DNA of 64,000 nt. Origin: Heliopora coerulea (Eukaryota > Cnidaria > Anthozoa > Scleralcyonacea > Helioporidae). The stretch covers positions 620,001-684,000 of the forward strand of contig JASJOG010000062.1 in assembly GCA_030142905.1 (NCBI GenBank). The letters run 5' to 3'. Position numbers and translations under genes: made by a program. Positions 22,235 through 33,539 of the stretch are shown here, piece after piece; the first letter of the stretch is position 1, and each line of letters starts with the position of its first letter. The notes beneath the pieces were generated by a model. The model searched no databases and had not been told where the DNA came from. It worked only from the letters and a program-made list of their open reading frames with translations.

Positions 22235-24400
22235 GCTTCTTTTACATGTTGGGAGAACTGAGAGTTTGATCAAACAATCAAATCAAGGAAAAATAATTTT
22301 GTACATCTTTGTTCAATATGACACTGTGAAAATGAAAGGTCAATCAGAAATAGTCGGTCGTGTTGTTCTCACTCTTATTCCAAATTGATCCTATTTTTTA
22401 TAAGAACCAACAAGCAAAAGCCCAGGTAAACGAAGGTAGGCCCTAGGTAAACGAAGAAACTTTGGTGTGGAAACGTTTGAAACTTTCGATGTTTCCTAAA
22501 ACGCTTATTCGTTGGCCTACCTATGAAAACGTTGTGGAAGCAAAAAGTGTTTCCCATTTGCTTCCCGCCTACGATCTCTATTTCGGAAACATTGCTTCTT
22601 CGTTTTCCGTGCCAAGAAACAACGTCGCCAAATTGCCAAGACCCGCTGTGTTGCTCAGTATACACTAATTTATACAGCTCGTGAATGTTTCTCATAAAAT
22701 ATTTATCTGTTTAGCCATCTAAGAGAAACATTGCGAGGAAACAATGTATCCGCAAAAATGTTTCATAATTCTCCAAAGCCTTGAAATTTTTGAAATTTTA
22801 GCCTCAAATGTTCTTATCGTAGTGGATTTACATTTGCGTGCATGCAACATGCTCTCCTGTTTTTTCACAAGAAAAACTAACAAAAATTTCCCTCGTTTGA
22901 TGTTGAGAGGCTGATAAAACACGTTGATTTCCCCTTTATCTGCCTCCATTGCCGCCTATAACAATCGTAACAGTGATTAGTACCCATTTTTTATTGTCCT
23001 TGAAATTTCCTCATTAAAACAAAATTCCTTTTGAAGTAGAAACACTAGTGTGAGACGGCTTCTGGGAGAAGATTGAGGCATTGATGACCATGCACCAATA
23101 CCAACGGAAAGTTTGGAATAATGTAAAACTAAACACAGTCGGAATAATAACTCGAAAACTGGAGTCTAGTTAAATGAACACGATAGAGTGAATCATTAAC
23201 TATTTTAACTTCATTGTAAAGTCAATTCAGCGGCGAAGCTTGACATAGCAACCGGTCATGCTAACCAAATTTAATATTACCTAAGTATAGCAACAGGTCA
23301 TGTCATGCAAATTTTTAATAATATTTTGGTATCAAGCCATATATATCCTCGAACGTAATGGTTAATACATAAAAAATGCAACAATTAGTGGTCACGTTAG
23401 CAGTTATAAGCATGACTAGAAATTGCTACAAAAAAAATAGCTGCAGATGACATGCTTTATTTGTTGTCTAAATATCGCACATAGTTTTACAGATGCAAGG
23501 CATGACCTTTAGCTATGCTTAGCTTCGCCACTGAAAGCCATCATAGTTAGTCTGATGATAATCGTCTTCATTAAACTCGAATCTCCAGTTTTCAAGATCC
23601 TACTAGTTTATATTTTGTATGATGTTATGCGTGGATCGTATTTGGTGACGATCGAAAATCCTTGACGAAAGAGGTCAACAGAAACTTTGTGTTTCCAGCT
23701 TACACTATTTAAACTATGACGATATTTTGGATAATAAAAAATGATAGTGATGTCTTTGTCAAGAATCGAGTTAAGCGTCTGTGTAACAAATTAGTTCCCA
23801 AAGAAAAGAGTACTCTTTCGAACCATATCTAAATCTGCCCCTACACGTCATAGATATAAGCATTTGTCAATGAAGTTTCGGTCAGTGATCAGTTGTCATT
23901 AAAGCTGTGAGACAAAATTTCTGACGAAAGTACTGACATAAGTCTAGAAAACCAATATGCGCTGTAAAGGATATGCGTTATTAGCAAACGTTACTGGGTT
24001 TTGAATTCTACCCAAGTGATCATATGCTTTAAAATGGTAGTTAACCCAAAAATTTGCAAAAACTTTCCAAATCTCTGAAAATTCTTTTTTTTCTCTCTGA
24101 GTCCAAGTATTACAGTTTTTACACCTCCCTCAACTTAACTCAATTTTAATAATAATTTATCAGGAAAGGTGTCATAGAATTTAAAATAGCAACCATTCCT
24201 GATGTTATCCTTTACTTTGGTTACTATGTTTTAAAGTGGTTTTCAACAGAATTTTAAGTTTTTCTTTGATTTGAGACATTTGATACCTCAGAATGAAACC
24301 AAAGTAGAAATTGGATTGTCGGAATAAGGGAAGACACGCAAAACGCGGGAATGAATTGTGCCAGTTTCGTGCGAGTGCATAATATCCAGTGCTTCTACTC
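22235..24400. other. Intergenic stretch without recognised genes
   Basis: Short open frames exist but none resembles a known protein or has codon-use support. Nothing of note was seen apart from a partial repeat of 'AGGTAAACGAAG' near 22424-22460. Confidence 0.4.
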
Positions 24401-24404
24401 TGAA

Positions 24405-24545
24405 TTCGAAGGAATTTTCCTTTTCGAAGGAAATTTTGAGGACATGAAGGAAATTTGAAGGAAATAAAATTTTGAAGGGAATTTGAAGGATTTTTTGGAC
24501 AATTTGAAGGAAGTTTGAAGGAAGTTTGAAGGAAATTTGATGGAA
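24405..24545. repeat. Imperfect minisatellite of GGAAATTTGAA units
   Basis: About ten diverged copies of an 11-bp unit (GAAGGAAATTT and variants). Related patches lie at 27389-27446 and 28020-28155. Confidence 0.7.
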
Positions 24546-25146
24546 CATGGACTTTTTAACAATTTTATTTGTAATGTTGCTGTAGCTGACCCTCTACTAA
24601 CAAAAGAGGTTAAACGTCTGTCGATTGCTTGCGGAAGACAACATAATAATCCGAGCGACTTTTGAGTAGCTTCCTGAGTTGCAACCGTCATGCACCCTAC
24701 GCGCTCTAATCCCGCAGTGAAACGATAAATGACAGAAGCGCAATCCTTCAGTTAGTCTGTAGAACAAAAGAGAGCAAATTAAATTTAATTTTTGCAATAG
24801 AAGTTGCGTCACACTATTTCATTCCTCCTACCTTGGTGTCAGGATCAGACGTAGGTAACCAAATGTGAATCGCAGTGAAACGTCCTGTCGTCGAACTAAG
24901 AGAGAATTGTTTTAAATGTTTCCATTTATTTTGAAATGAAATGTGTTCGACAATTGTGTAAATTTTTTTTTAATTTATGCAGGGAACTGCAAATTTTGGA
25001 TTTTTTAATGCATTACTAAGATTTACTATTTATGTTTACCGAATTCATGATTTCATATTCGTGTCACCGCGGGTGAAAAAATTACATGTTGAAACAAGCG
25101 TAATTTCTGATTTTATGCGCATGTTCTCTAGCTGTTACTCAGAAAA

Positions 25147-25540
25147 ACTTTCTGAGTCCCTGACGGGAATCGAGCCCGTAACCGTCTGATCCGGGATGAG
25201 ACGCTTTAACCATTGAGCTACATTGACCCAGACATTGAACGACGGTTACATTTATTTACCGGTTCGGAATGATGGTAGACATATCTACTGACAGACTGCA
25301 AGTCTCAACATGTCGCCTGTCATTATGTCGCAATGTGTCTCAATATGTCGCCTCTCAATATGTGTCAGTATGTCCCCTTGAGACTTGCAGACTGGCAGTA
25401 CAGATGTCTACCATCATTACGAACCAGTACATAAATGTAACCTTCGCTCACCATCTGAGTCAATGTAGCTCAATGGTTAAAGCATCTCACCGGCGATCAG
25501 AAGGTTAAGAGTTCGATTCCCGTCAGAGACTCAGAAAGTT
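25147..25540. mobile_element. Palindromic tRNA-SINE dimer, family A
   Basis: The left arm has a minus-strand tRNA-like core (25229-25154, 76 nt) and the right arm a plus-strand one (25457-25532, 76 nt), both with GAGTC/GACTC-type ends and a B-box (GGGCTCGATTCC / AGTTCGATTCC). The two units run head to head. The 5' leader 'GACTTGCAGACTGGCAGTAC' occurs on the right and its inverted counterpart on the left. A central spacer (about 25308-25378) is made of degenerate 'TCAATATGTCGC' repeats. A single unit of the same family is at 12797-12970. Confidence 0.75.
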
Positions 25541-25945
25541 TACTGATCCATCTTGGCTTAGTCATCCAAGACATTTAGTCTTGGAGTTTTTTTATCTGAG
25601 CGAATTCAATTTACACATAGTGACAGGTCTGCAAACTGCCAATTTTGCGCCTCCAAACCAAATTTTTACGAATATTACTGTTCGGACTAGCTTGGAAAAT
25701 TTAATTTTGAGCTACTTCCAATTTCGCCATAATTTGTCTTAGACTAGGATAGTGATGAAATAGTAATTTTACTATAGATTAACTGACTTTTTGAACGGTG
25801 ATATCAGCAACCATAAAAACGCTTTTCCAGAACAATTTTCGATATACGGTTTCCCGGTGTTCGTTAATTGCCAATCAACACGATCGTATATTATTCATGT
25901 TACATAAACCTAATTTGAATTAACGATAGATGAACGATCGTCAAG

Positions 25946-26244
25946 CTCTTACCTCAGAAAAACGATTTCTGAACCCCAGACGAGGGTCGAACCCGCAACC
26001 TTCTGATTACCGGTGAGACGCTCTAACCATTGAGCTACCATGGCAAGCTCAGGTGCAAGTTTGACATATGTGTGACCTAAGCGGCAGCCACGTTATATTA
26101 ATAATGTTATATGTCGAACTTGCACCTCAGCTCGCCATCTGAGTCTTGCATGGTACCTCAATGGTTAGAGCGTCTCACTGGTCACGAGAAGGTTGCGGGT
26201 TCGATCCCCGTCTGGGACTCAGAAATCGTTTTCCTGAGGTAAGA
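25946..26244. mobile_element. Palindromic tRNA-SINE dimer, family B, copy 2
   Basis: Same architecture as 2951-3328: a minus tRNA-like core at about 26043-25971 and a plus core at 26141-26220 (80 nt, with a short insertion 'CATG' in the first third), both with the B-box 'GGGTTCGA'. The arms face outward and share the outer 'CCTGAGGTAAG' sequence. The centre is an AT-rich 'TTATATTAATAATG' segment. Confidence 0.75.
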
Positions 26245-26271
26245 CATTTGAACTTTGAAGTAATATTTAAA

Positions 26272-26395
26272 GGCCGACAATGAGGACTAGACCGGGTTTT
26301 CAAGTACGAGGAATTCGTTCTAGTCCGAGGCGAAGCAGAGGGTTGGAACGAATTCCGGGTACTTGAAAACCCTTCTAGTTCGAATTGGAGGCCTT
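26272..26395. repeat. Foldback (inverted-repeat) element
   Basis: 'GGGTTTTCAAGTACGAGGAA' in the left half pairs with 'GAATTCCGGGTACTTGAAAA' in the right half. 'GGACTAGA', 'GGCC' and their complements continue the pairing outward, giving arms of roughly 50 bp around a short centre. It lies 27 bp right of the SINE dimer. Coding potential is absent. Confidence 0.6.
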
Positions 26396-26399
26396 TCAA

Positions 26400-28240
26400 T
26401 GACTTCTCGGAATCAATTAGTGTATTGGCACAATGAATTAGTGTATTAGTAATGAGCTTATCGATGAATAAACCGATTGTGTGAAATTGTATTTTAAGTC
26501 CAAGAACTACAACTATTATTTCTAGTCGAAGGACTGAAAAAAACAGTTCAAGTCCTCTGCCCAGTACTTCCATGGTATTTCAAGTTCGGTCACGTCAAGG
26601 CCGTGGCTTGGATTTTTTGATCGGGGGGGCAAAGGACGTGAACAGTCAATGGACAGTACTTATCATTTACCTTAAGATATGGAGTAAGGGTAAGGGTTTC
26701 TGTAAGGTTACGTTACTCATGATATTAACTGGCCTTATGCACTGGACCTCGGATAAAGAAAATATTCATAATGGCTTGGAGTTATTACGTCAGTTGTCAC
26801 TGATAACAACTTACGTTGAACTGGTTTAGAAAAAAGTTTAGTGCCATGCCACTCAGCAATAATCAATGTCTGAGGTCGCACATTATATTTGATGTGCTTT
26901 GATTTTGGTTGTTATTTCATCTTGGTGGCTGTCAGTGGTTAAAGGTCGTAAAAAGTGATCATACAAAACACTTAAAATTATTATTCTGAAACTAATTAAC
27001 TAGTTAACTAATTAACTAAATAACGAGTTTTAAAATTGTTCACTTCAGTTCCTTATGAACGCACCAAGTGGATTTGGGGGGGCAACTGCCCCATTGCCCC
27101 CCCCCGCTAGCTACCACCCTGCACATGGGGTCATTCAGTGCGTCTGACTGAATGATATACTCATGAATTATTAATGAATTTGAGAAAGATATGTAAAAAA
27201 CTTATTAAGCGTTTGGGAATTCATTATTGTTCATGTATGTAAGTGAGATACTACATGTGTATTAAAAGGTCACTACTGATTGGCAAACAGCCTTGTTCCA
27301 ATTCCCTGCACTATACCCTGCCGTGATCAAACTTAACAGATAAATGATTCGTTAATTTCATCACCAAAAACATGCTTAATTTTATTATAATTGTGAAGGA
27401 AATTTGAAGGAAATTTGAGTATTTTTGAAGGAAATTTTGGACTGAAAAAGGAAAACTCACAACAAGAAAATGAAATTTCGTCGCGGCAAAGTGAAAGCAC
27501 TTGTGACATCCCGCACGGTTTCAAGTGTCATTCGCGGGAGATTTTACAATGGCGCCAAGACGTACTTGCCTGTTGAAGCGTCAATCCGTCTAAATAAGGT
27601 TCCACTTTAATGTTTTGGCTGACCTAATGGACACCATGCAAAGTCCGATTCATATTTTCAAAGAACCGAGAAGTCGAAACAATGCCATCTTTTGGCATTG
27701 CTGCTATTCAGGTGGAGATCGTATCAAGGAACCAACGGGGACCTGACGTTTAGCGTAGCTAGGCCAAAACATTTTTGAAAAAATTTAGATTGGCATATCA
27801 TTGAGATATGTTGGATAGTCTCTAGCCTAGATTATATTTGGCATTTTGGTTTTGACTTCGAATTAGACTACATATAAGTTCCCTGATTTTTCAAATGGGA
27901 GAAAGGGCCAAGTCGAATTTTCAAAAGGAATTCCCACAATGAATCAAATTCGAAAGTAATTTTTTAGGGGGATGTAGAGATCAGTGATAGTACGCTATAC
28001 GCAACAGTGCATGCTTCCACTTGGAAAGAAATTTCCTTCCAAAAGGAAGTTTTGGCATCTGGAAAGAAAAATAAAAAAGAAAATCCAATTTGGAAGAAAA
28101 TTGGAAGGAAATTAAAAGGAAATCAGAAGGAAATTTGATCACATAGAAGGAAAATGGGGGGAAATCTTGAAATCCATGATTTTCTTAATTAAAAGTTGAT
28201 GAAATTGCTTGTTTTTACTTTTGGGTTCAAAAACGTGGAA
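26400..28240. other. Intergenic stretch with minisatellite patches
   Basis: Poly-G/poly-C bearing segments at 26620-26640 and 27075-27115 look like transposon ends, but no matching termini were found. GGAAATTTGAA-type minisatellite patches lie at 27389-27446 and 28020-28155. No gene is recognised. Confidence 0.4.
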
Positions 28241-28597
28241 GTGTGGAACGCGTAAAGTGTGAAGGGAATAACTTAACTACCTTACTCCGTCAAATTAGTG
28301 CCCCCCTTGGAATTGGCGCCCCATTCAGGAACATAAACATTAAACCAGCAATAAAGTCAGTACAGTGCACCTTGCCTGAAAACGCTGCTTCTGTCGTTCC
28401 ACGTTCCCTCGAGGCCCTATCTCAAAAGATACCTTATTTGAGCGACAAGTGGACACGTGGAAACTGGACTGCGAGTGGCAGCAGCATGCATTTGAAAGTA
28501 AAATAAAGCGTGACCTCCTCTGAGATGTGTACAGTACTGGAGATACTAAGGCCTCAACCGAAGAACCAAAATATATGACCTACTTCTCACAAGATTT

Positions 28598-28783
28598 GTG
28601 TATATCTTGGCGCTGTTTCCTTTCTCAAATACAGCTGTCGGGAGCGTTTTTAGCTCCCTAAAGCTAACTGAAACCGATCGTCAAGCTTCGTCATCTTTAG
28701 TTTCGCTTCTTCAGTCCAGAGGGGAATATCAAAGTAAAAACATTGATATTTTTGCTGTTCCGTCCCAACAAATTATGGCTTAA
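28598..28783 (+). pseudogene. Possible hAT-transposase C-terminal fragment
   Basis: The frame reads 'ILALFPFSNTAVGSVFSSLK', which resembles the hAT dimerisation-domain phrase in which a small hydrophobic stretch, Pro and Ser/Thr precede 'ER-FS-LK'. The usual Glu-Arg is replaced by Gly-Ser. A second plus frame at 28243-28506 ends just upstream and may belong to the same relic, but I do not recognise it. Confidence 0.35.
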
Positions 28784-29502
28784 ATTAATCTTCTATATTA
28801 CAGTTATGTGGTGAAACCAGTTATCAGACCACCAAAAATGCGCATGACACATTTTTTTCAATGTTGAAAAAGTATAACCAAGAGGTCCAACTAATTGTTA
28901 CTTGTGAGAAAACCTAGAAATACTCCTCTTTCTTCAAAATGATAAAATCTGCTGTGGTTTAAGTATTTATAATGTTCAACTGTAACATCTGTTTACTTTG
29001 AATTTCTGTTCTAATGCCATTCTTTACAAATATTTTTCTTGCCATAGTTATGCTTAACTTAATGCTTAATGGCCGGTTCCCCTTATACATCGGCTGAATC
29101 CAACTACCAGACTGACTTTCGAAATCTTGTTTGTAATGTTAATCAGAGCAAGTGTCTTTCCATTCGCTCTGGGAATTCAATGTTTGCATGAAAATGAAAA
29201 AAACCGCAAAAAATGTTCTGGTAGTTGTATTCAGCAAACGTAGGTAGTAAAAGGAACTGGCCATTGTTGCTTTAGTTTGAAGTTATTTTCATTTCTTTTG
29301 TTGAAGGTTCTAATGTTTGGCTCAAAATAACAGAAAATGTCAGCTGAAAAGACATGGTAAATCATCAACCCACTGGAAACTTTAGTTTCACTCACCGGTA
29401 ATCTTCTGACAAAAATATGCTTAAGCTAAGGCTAAACAATCGAACATTGTTGTGCAACACTGTTGGCTCGTAATGTTGGAAAAGTGGATAACCGAATTCA
29501 GT

Positions 29503-30079
29503 GGCGTAACGAGGTAAATTGCCGCCCAGGGGCGGGAGTGGAAAATGCCTCCCCCGACAAAAAAGAAAAGGAAGAACAAAAGAAGACTCAAAAAAGCAAG
29601 CATGCACAAAAACATTCTATCGAAAAATGGAATATTCTTTCTTCACTATGTATATTAATTCTTATTACTAACCAGCGCTAAAGCGTAAACTTAACCAAAC
29701 TTCGCTGTTCAACTGCTATCGATCTTTAAATAAATAGTAATCAGTTGGTTTTACGTTCGTCTATCACCAACACGAGAATGACTTAATATGTGGGTCAACG
29801 TTTTCAGGAGTCTGAATAACTGTCGTGGGTCGTGGGTCGTGGGTCGTGGGTCGTGGGTCGTGGGTCGTGGGTCGTGGGTCGTGGGTCGTGGGTCGTGGGT
29901 CGTGGGTCGTGGGTCGTGGGTCGTGGGTCGTGGGTCGTGGGTCGTGGGTCGTGGGTCGTGGGTCGTGGGTCGTGGGTCGTGGGTCGTGGGTCGTGGGTCG
30001 TGGGTAGTAAAATACGTTAAAATCGTAGATTTCTCACCCATATTGTACGACTGTACTTGTTTAATGAAACTCGAGCACT
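29503..30079 (+). mobile_element. Left end of a CAGTGGCGTAACGAGG-type transposon
   Basis: It begins CAGTGGCGTAACGAGG, the same end type as the inverted terminus CCTCGTTACACCACTG at 35178-35193. Its right-hand part ('ATGAAACTCGAGCA') continues after the PLE insertion as 32734-33190, which is the inverted counterpart of 34245-35120. The intervening 7-bp minisatellite lies inside it. Confidence 0.5.
29823..30006. repeat. GTGGGTC minisatellite, about 26 perfect copies
   Basis: About 183 bp of an uninterrupted, essentially error-free 7-bp tandem array. The G-rich strand (GGG every 7 bases) is plus. Being open in several frames on both strands is a consequence of the unit length, so the frames reading 'GRGSWVV' repeats are not genes. 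Confidence 0.95.
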
Positions 30080-30091
30080 AAGGATAACCTC
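30080..30091. repeat. Left target-site duplication of PLE C
   Basis: AAGGATAACCTC here and AAGGATATCCTC at 32722-32733 match at 11 of 12 positions and flank the inserted PLE. The related uninterrupted copy near 35095-35110 (inverted) has only one such site. Confidence 0.7.
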
Positions 30092-30175
30092 AGAAAATAA
30101 AGTAGAAAACATACTCCGAAAAATAGTTCCATCTTGGACTCAAAATTTGAGAAAGCAAGCGGACACAGTGTTCAA

Positions 30176-30216
30176 TAGTAATATTTCGAATTTATTACAA
30201 ATTCATCATCAGACTA
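30176..30216 (-). ncRNA. Hammerhead-like motif, left arm of PLE C
   Basis: Mirror of the motif at 32653-32693. It has TAGT, CTGATGA, one extra T, a 6-bp helix II (GAATTT/AAATTC) with loop GTAAT, GAAA, a short AT helix III and ACTA, which pairs with TAGT. Confidence 0.45.
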
Positions 30217-30360
30217 ATTTACAAAAGCTGAACCTAGGTCAATATATAGGCACAAGCGTAGTGACATCATACAGGAAGAATGTGTAGGCGGAAGAAATTA
30301 GAGTGTGAATGAGTGATGTGTTGTCAGGCGGAAGAAATTAGAGTGTGAATGAGTGATGTG

Positions 30361-31573
30361 TTATGTCAGGTCAAATAATGAGAGTTCTTTGCTGGCTTTG
30401 AGTCCTACGTTTAGTTCTGGTTTTAGAGATTTGATGAAAAGTGCTTCCATTAGTAAAAGTCGGTTTTTGTTAAGTGAATTATTTGCATATAGTATTTTGT
30501 AGTTGTTAACGATGAGATTTGTTAGCTTGGAAACGTGTATCTGAGGAAGTGTTTTGTCCGTCAGGTCGGTTATGTTTTGTGTGACAGTGTCTTGTGCGTT
30601 CTTGCATACTAAAAAGTGTTGTCCTACTGCACTGGTGTCATGTTTGGTGGTATGTTCATGAAGTCTTGTTTTGAGGCATCTTTCGGTTTTTCCAATGTAA
30701 GAATAGCCGCATCCAGGACAGGTTATTTGATAAATGGCATTAGAACGGACTAAAGGAGGAATTTTGTCTTTGTTGGATGTGAAAAATGCGATCTTTTTAG
30801 TGTCATAAATAACTACAAATTTAACCGGTCTTATAAAACATCGGCGTAATTTCTTTAAACATGACTTAACAATATTTTCTCCTTGGGTTCCAAGGTAAGG
30901 CAGGCGAATCCAAATTTTAGGCAAATTGTCATCATTGGTTTGCGATTGAGATGAAGAACAGGTTTTAGCAGAAGTACTAACTTTACGTTTAAACTTGTTA
31001 ATGAGGAGATGTTTCAAAGAATTACGATATCCATTCCACGACATAAAAGACTTAATGTTTTTAACTTGGCTATCAAATATGTTTTTAGTGCTGCAAATTT
31101 TGTGAGCGCGATCAAGGAGTGATCTTATCCATGCAGTTTTTCTTTGAAATGGCTCGAAACTTGTAAAATGGGTGTATTGTCCAGTGTGTGTGGCTTTTCG
31201 GTAAATATCGGTTCCATCAGCAGATATTTTTATGTCTAAGAAGTGGACAATGCCATCTGGAAAGGTGTCAGCTGTAAAGTTTAAATTCTTGTCAAAATTG
31301 TTGAACATTTTGAGTAAGGTCGGAATGTTAGAAGGTTTGATTAGTAAAAGTGTGTCGTCTACGTATCTTTTATAAAATTTAATGGTACCAGAGTTGATTA
31401 AGTTGGAAATGACAGTTTCTTCAAATTCGGTTAAGATTATATTAGCGAGTACAGGCGCGAGAGAGGATCCCATTGAAACCCCATCGATTTGTTTGTAAAT
31501 TTCATTGTCAAAAGAAAACGGAGTTTTGCTGCAGCAATCTTTGATGAGTTTTTTAAGTGTTTGCTTTTTCAGA
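30361..31573 (-). pseudogene. PLE C left copy: 5'-truncated RT with GIY-YIG endonuclease
   Basis: Minus-strand frame ending at 30361. It holds RT motif B ('GVSMGSSLAPVLANI'), the catalytic 'YKRYVDD' with both Asp present, the downstream 'GIVHFLDIKIS', a linker and a GIY-YIG domain ('IYQITCPGCGYSYIGKTERC', then 'LHEH', then 'LLMEALFIKSLKPELN'). RT motif A and everything before it are missing, so this copy cannot encode a whole enzyme. The open frame runs on to 31638, but its first 20 or so residues are antisense of the right copy and not part of the PLE protein. Confidence 0.85.
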
Positions 31574-32508
31574 ATTGACAAGAATTTAAACTTTACAGCT
31601 GACACCTTTCCAGATGGCATTGTCCACTTCTTAGACATAAAAATATCTGCTGATGGAACCGATATTTACCGAAAAGCCACACACACTGGACAATACACCC
31701 ATTTTACAAGTTTCGAGCCATTTCAAAGAAAAACTGCATGGATAAGATCACTCCTTGATCGCGCTCACAAAATTTGCAGCACAAAAACTTATTTGATAGC
31801 CAAGTTAAAAACATTAAGTCTTTTATGTCGTGGAATGGATATCGTAATTCTTTGAAACATCTCCTCATTAACAAGTTTAAACGTAAAGTTAGTACTTCTG
31901 CTAAAACCTGTTCTTCATCTCAATCGCAAACCAATGATGACAATTTGCCTAAAATTTGGATTCGCCTGCCTTACCTTGGAACCCAAGGAGAAAATATTGT
32001 TAAGTCATGTTTAAAGAAATTACGCCGATGTTTTATAAGACCGGTTAAATTTGTAGTTATTTATGACACTAAAAAGATCGCATTTTTCACATCCAACAAA
32101 GACAAAATTCCTCCTTTAGTCCGTTCTAATGCCATTTATCAAATAACCTGTCCTGGATGCGGCTATTCTTACATTGGAAAAACCGAAAGATGCCTCAAAA
32201 CAAGACTTCATGAACATGCCACCAAACATGACACCAGTGCAGTAGGACAACACTTTTTAGTATGCAAGAACGCACAAGACACTGTCACACAAAACATAAC
32301 CGACCTGACGGACAAAACACTTCCTCAGATACACGTTTCCAAGCTAACAAATCTCATCGTTAACAACTACAAAATACTATATGCAAATAATTCACTTAAC
32401 AAAAACCGACTTTTACTAATGGAAGCACTTTTCATCAAATCTCTAAAACCAGAACTAAACGTAGGACTCAAAGCCAGCAAAGAACTCTCATTATTTGACC
32501 TGACATAA
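31574..32508 (+). pseudogene. PLE C right copy: inverted, further truncated and frameshifted
   Basis: Plus-strand duplicate of the C-terminal part of the left copy, starting within 'DKNLNFTADTFPDG', i.e. after the catalytic YVDD. A small deletion near 31785-31790 (AGCACAAAAACTTAT against AGCACTAAAAACATAT in the other arm) shifts the frame, so the segment reads in two frames before the GIY-YIG domain. Otherwise it is nearly identical to the left copy, indicating recent origin. Confidence 0.85.
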
Positions 32509-32652
32509 CACATCACTCATTCACACTCTAATTTCTTCCGCCTGACAACACATCACTCATTCACACTCTAATTTCTTCCGCCTACACATTCTTCCTGTAT
32601 GATGTCACCACGCTTGTGCCTATATATTGACCTAGGTTCAGCTTTTGTAAAT

Positions 32653-32693
32653 TAGTCTGATGATGAATTTGTAATAAATTCGAAATATTACTA
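32653..32693 (+). ncRNA. Hammerhead-like motif, right arm of PLE C
   Basis: TAGT (32653-32656), CTGATGA (32657-32663), a single T, GAATTT/AAATTC helix II (32665-32681), GAAA (32682-32685), a minimal AT-rich helix III, then ACTA (32690-32693), which pairs with TAGT as helix I. A distal GTTCA/TGAAC pair could extend helix I. Type I hammerheads with tiny helix III are known in Penelope-like elements. The extra T next to helix II and U as cleavage base make self-cleavage uncertain. Confidence 0.45.
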
Positions 32694-32733
32694 TTGAACA
32701 CTGTGTCCGCTTGTTTTCTCAAAGGATATCCTC

Positions 32734-33190
32734 TGCGCACAACAAATTTTGAATTTCAAAGCGCCTAAATTCATGTTTACACTTAACGGTAGCTTCCAGG
32801 CGTTCACGAAACGACAAAGCAAGCAAAATCACAATTCCCTTGAGTATTTCCATGGCGTTCGGTCGATATTTACGTTGACCGCCTCGGCTTATTATATTTA
32901 ACATTGTTCGCCAATATTTTGTAGCTTAAATAATCGCTTTGCTTTTTAAAGATGCTTGCAAAATCAACTAAATAATAAACACATAGTTTTTAAAGGAGAA
33001 GAACTCATGTATAATTTCACAAAACCATTTGATTGTCGATCGTAAAACAGCATTGTCAATGTCTCTTGGTTCGAAACTTACGGCTTGGTAATAAGATACG
33101 TTGCCTGTGGCAGAATTACAGAAACACCACCGGAAAACGGCCTAAGGGCAATACGCTTTTATAGCGACGATTTAAAAAAACCTGAATTAT
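32734..33190 (+). mobile_element. Right portion of the transposon interrupted by PLE C
   Basis: Homologous and inverted relative to 34245-35120 (shared phrases: 'AACGGTAGCTTCCAGG', 'TTCACGAAACGACAAA', 'TTTAACATTGTTCGCCAA', 'AAACGGCC', 'TACGCTTTTATAG'). It lacks the two short hAT insertions present in the other copy and so serves as their empty-site reference. Confidence 0.6.
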
Positions 33191-33539
33191 TCTAAATATC
33201 GCTAATAACAATCCTGAAATATCGTGAACACTCATGGAACTGGTAACGGATTTATTGCGAAAGTGAGTGTACATTTTTACCCGTGGCATGCCATCCACGC
33301 CTGTAATATACCATAAGTGTTTTGAGTTAAAAACTATGGGGTCATAATGCCGTTGCTCATTTCACAGCCAGAAATTCGATGAAGTTTTGTTGAATGTTCA
33401 ATTTGCTGATACGTACTAGCTACAGTCATTGTGATATTTAATGGGACATGCGCCTCCTAAAACTTGCTAGCCCCTCTTGATTCCTGTGATTCTTGAATGG
33501 TCGGGCTACTGACGTGCTGGTTGGGATAACATAACCGTC

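Larger units (their letters stand above)
30092..32721. mobile_element. Penelope-like element C as a head-to-head inverted duplication
   Basis: The left copy (minus strand, about 31573-30092) and right copy (plus strand, about 31574-32721) share near-identical arms, about 30147-31298 against 31574-32721. Both 3' ends point outward. The left copy is longer by about 275 bp (31299-31573), which forms the loop. Both arms contain a doubled 'GAAGAAATTAGAGTGTGAAT' unit beyond the stop codon and a hammerhead-like motif near the outer end. A 12-bp target duplication flanks the whole unit, so both copies arrived in one event or as one dimer. Confidence 0.85.

Noticed and set aside
29751..30081. Long repetitive open frames on both strands ('GRGSWVV' and 'TTHDPRP' repeats)
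   Set aside because: They are the translation of the 7-bp minisatellite; a 7-bp unit without stops is open in all frames.
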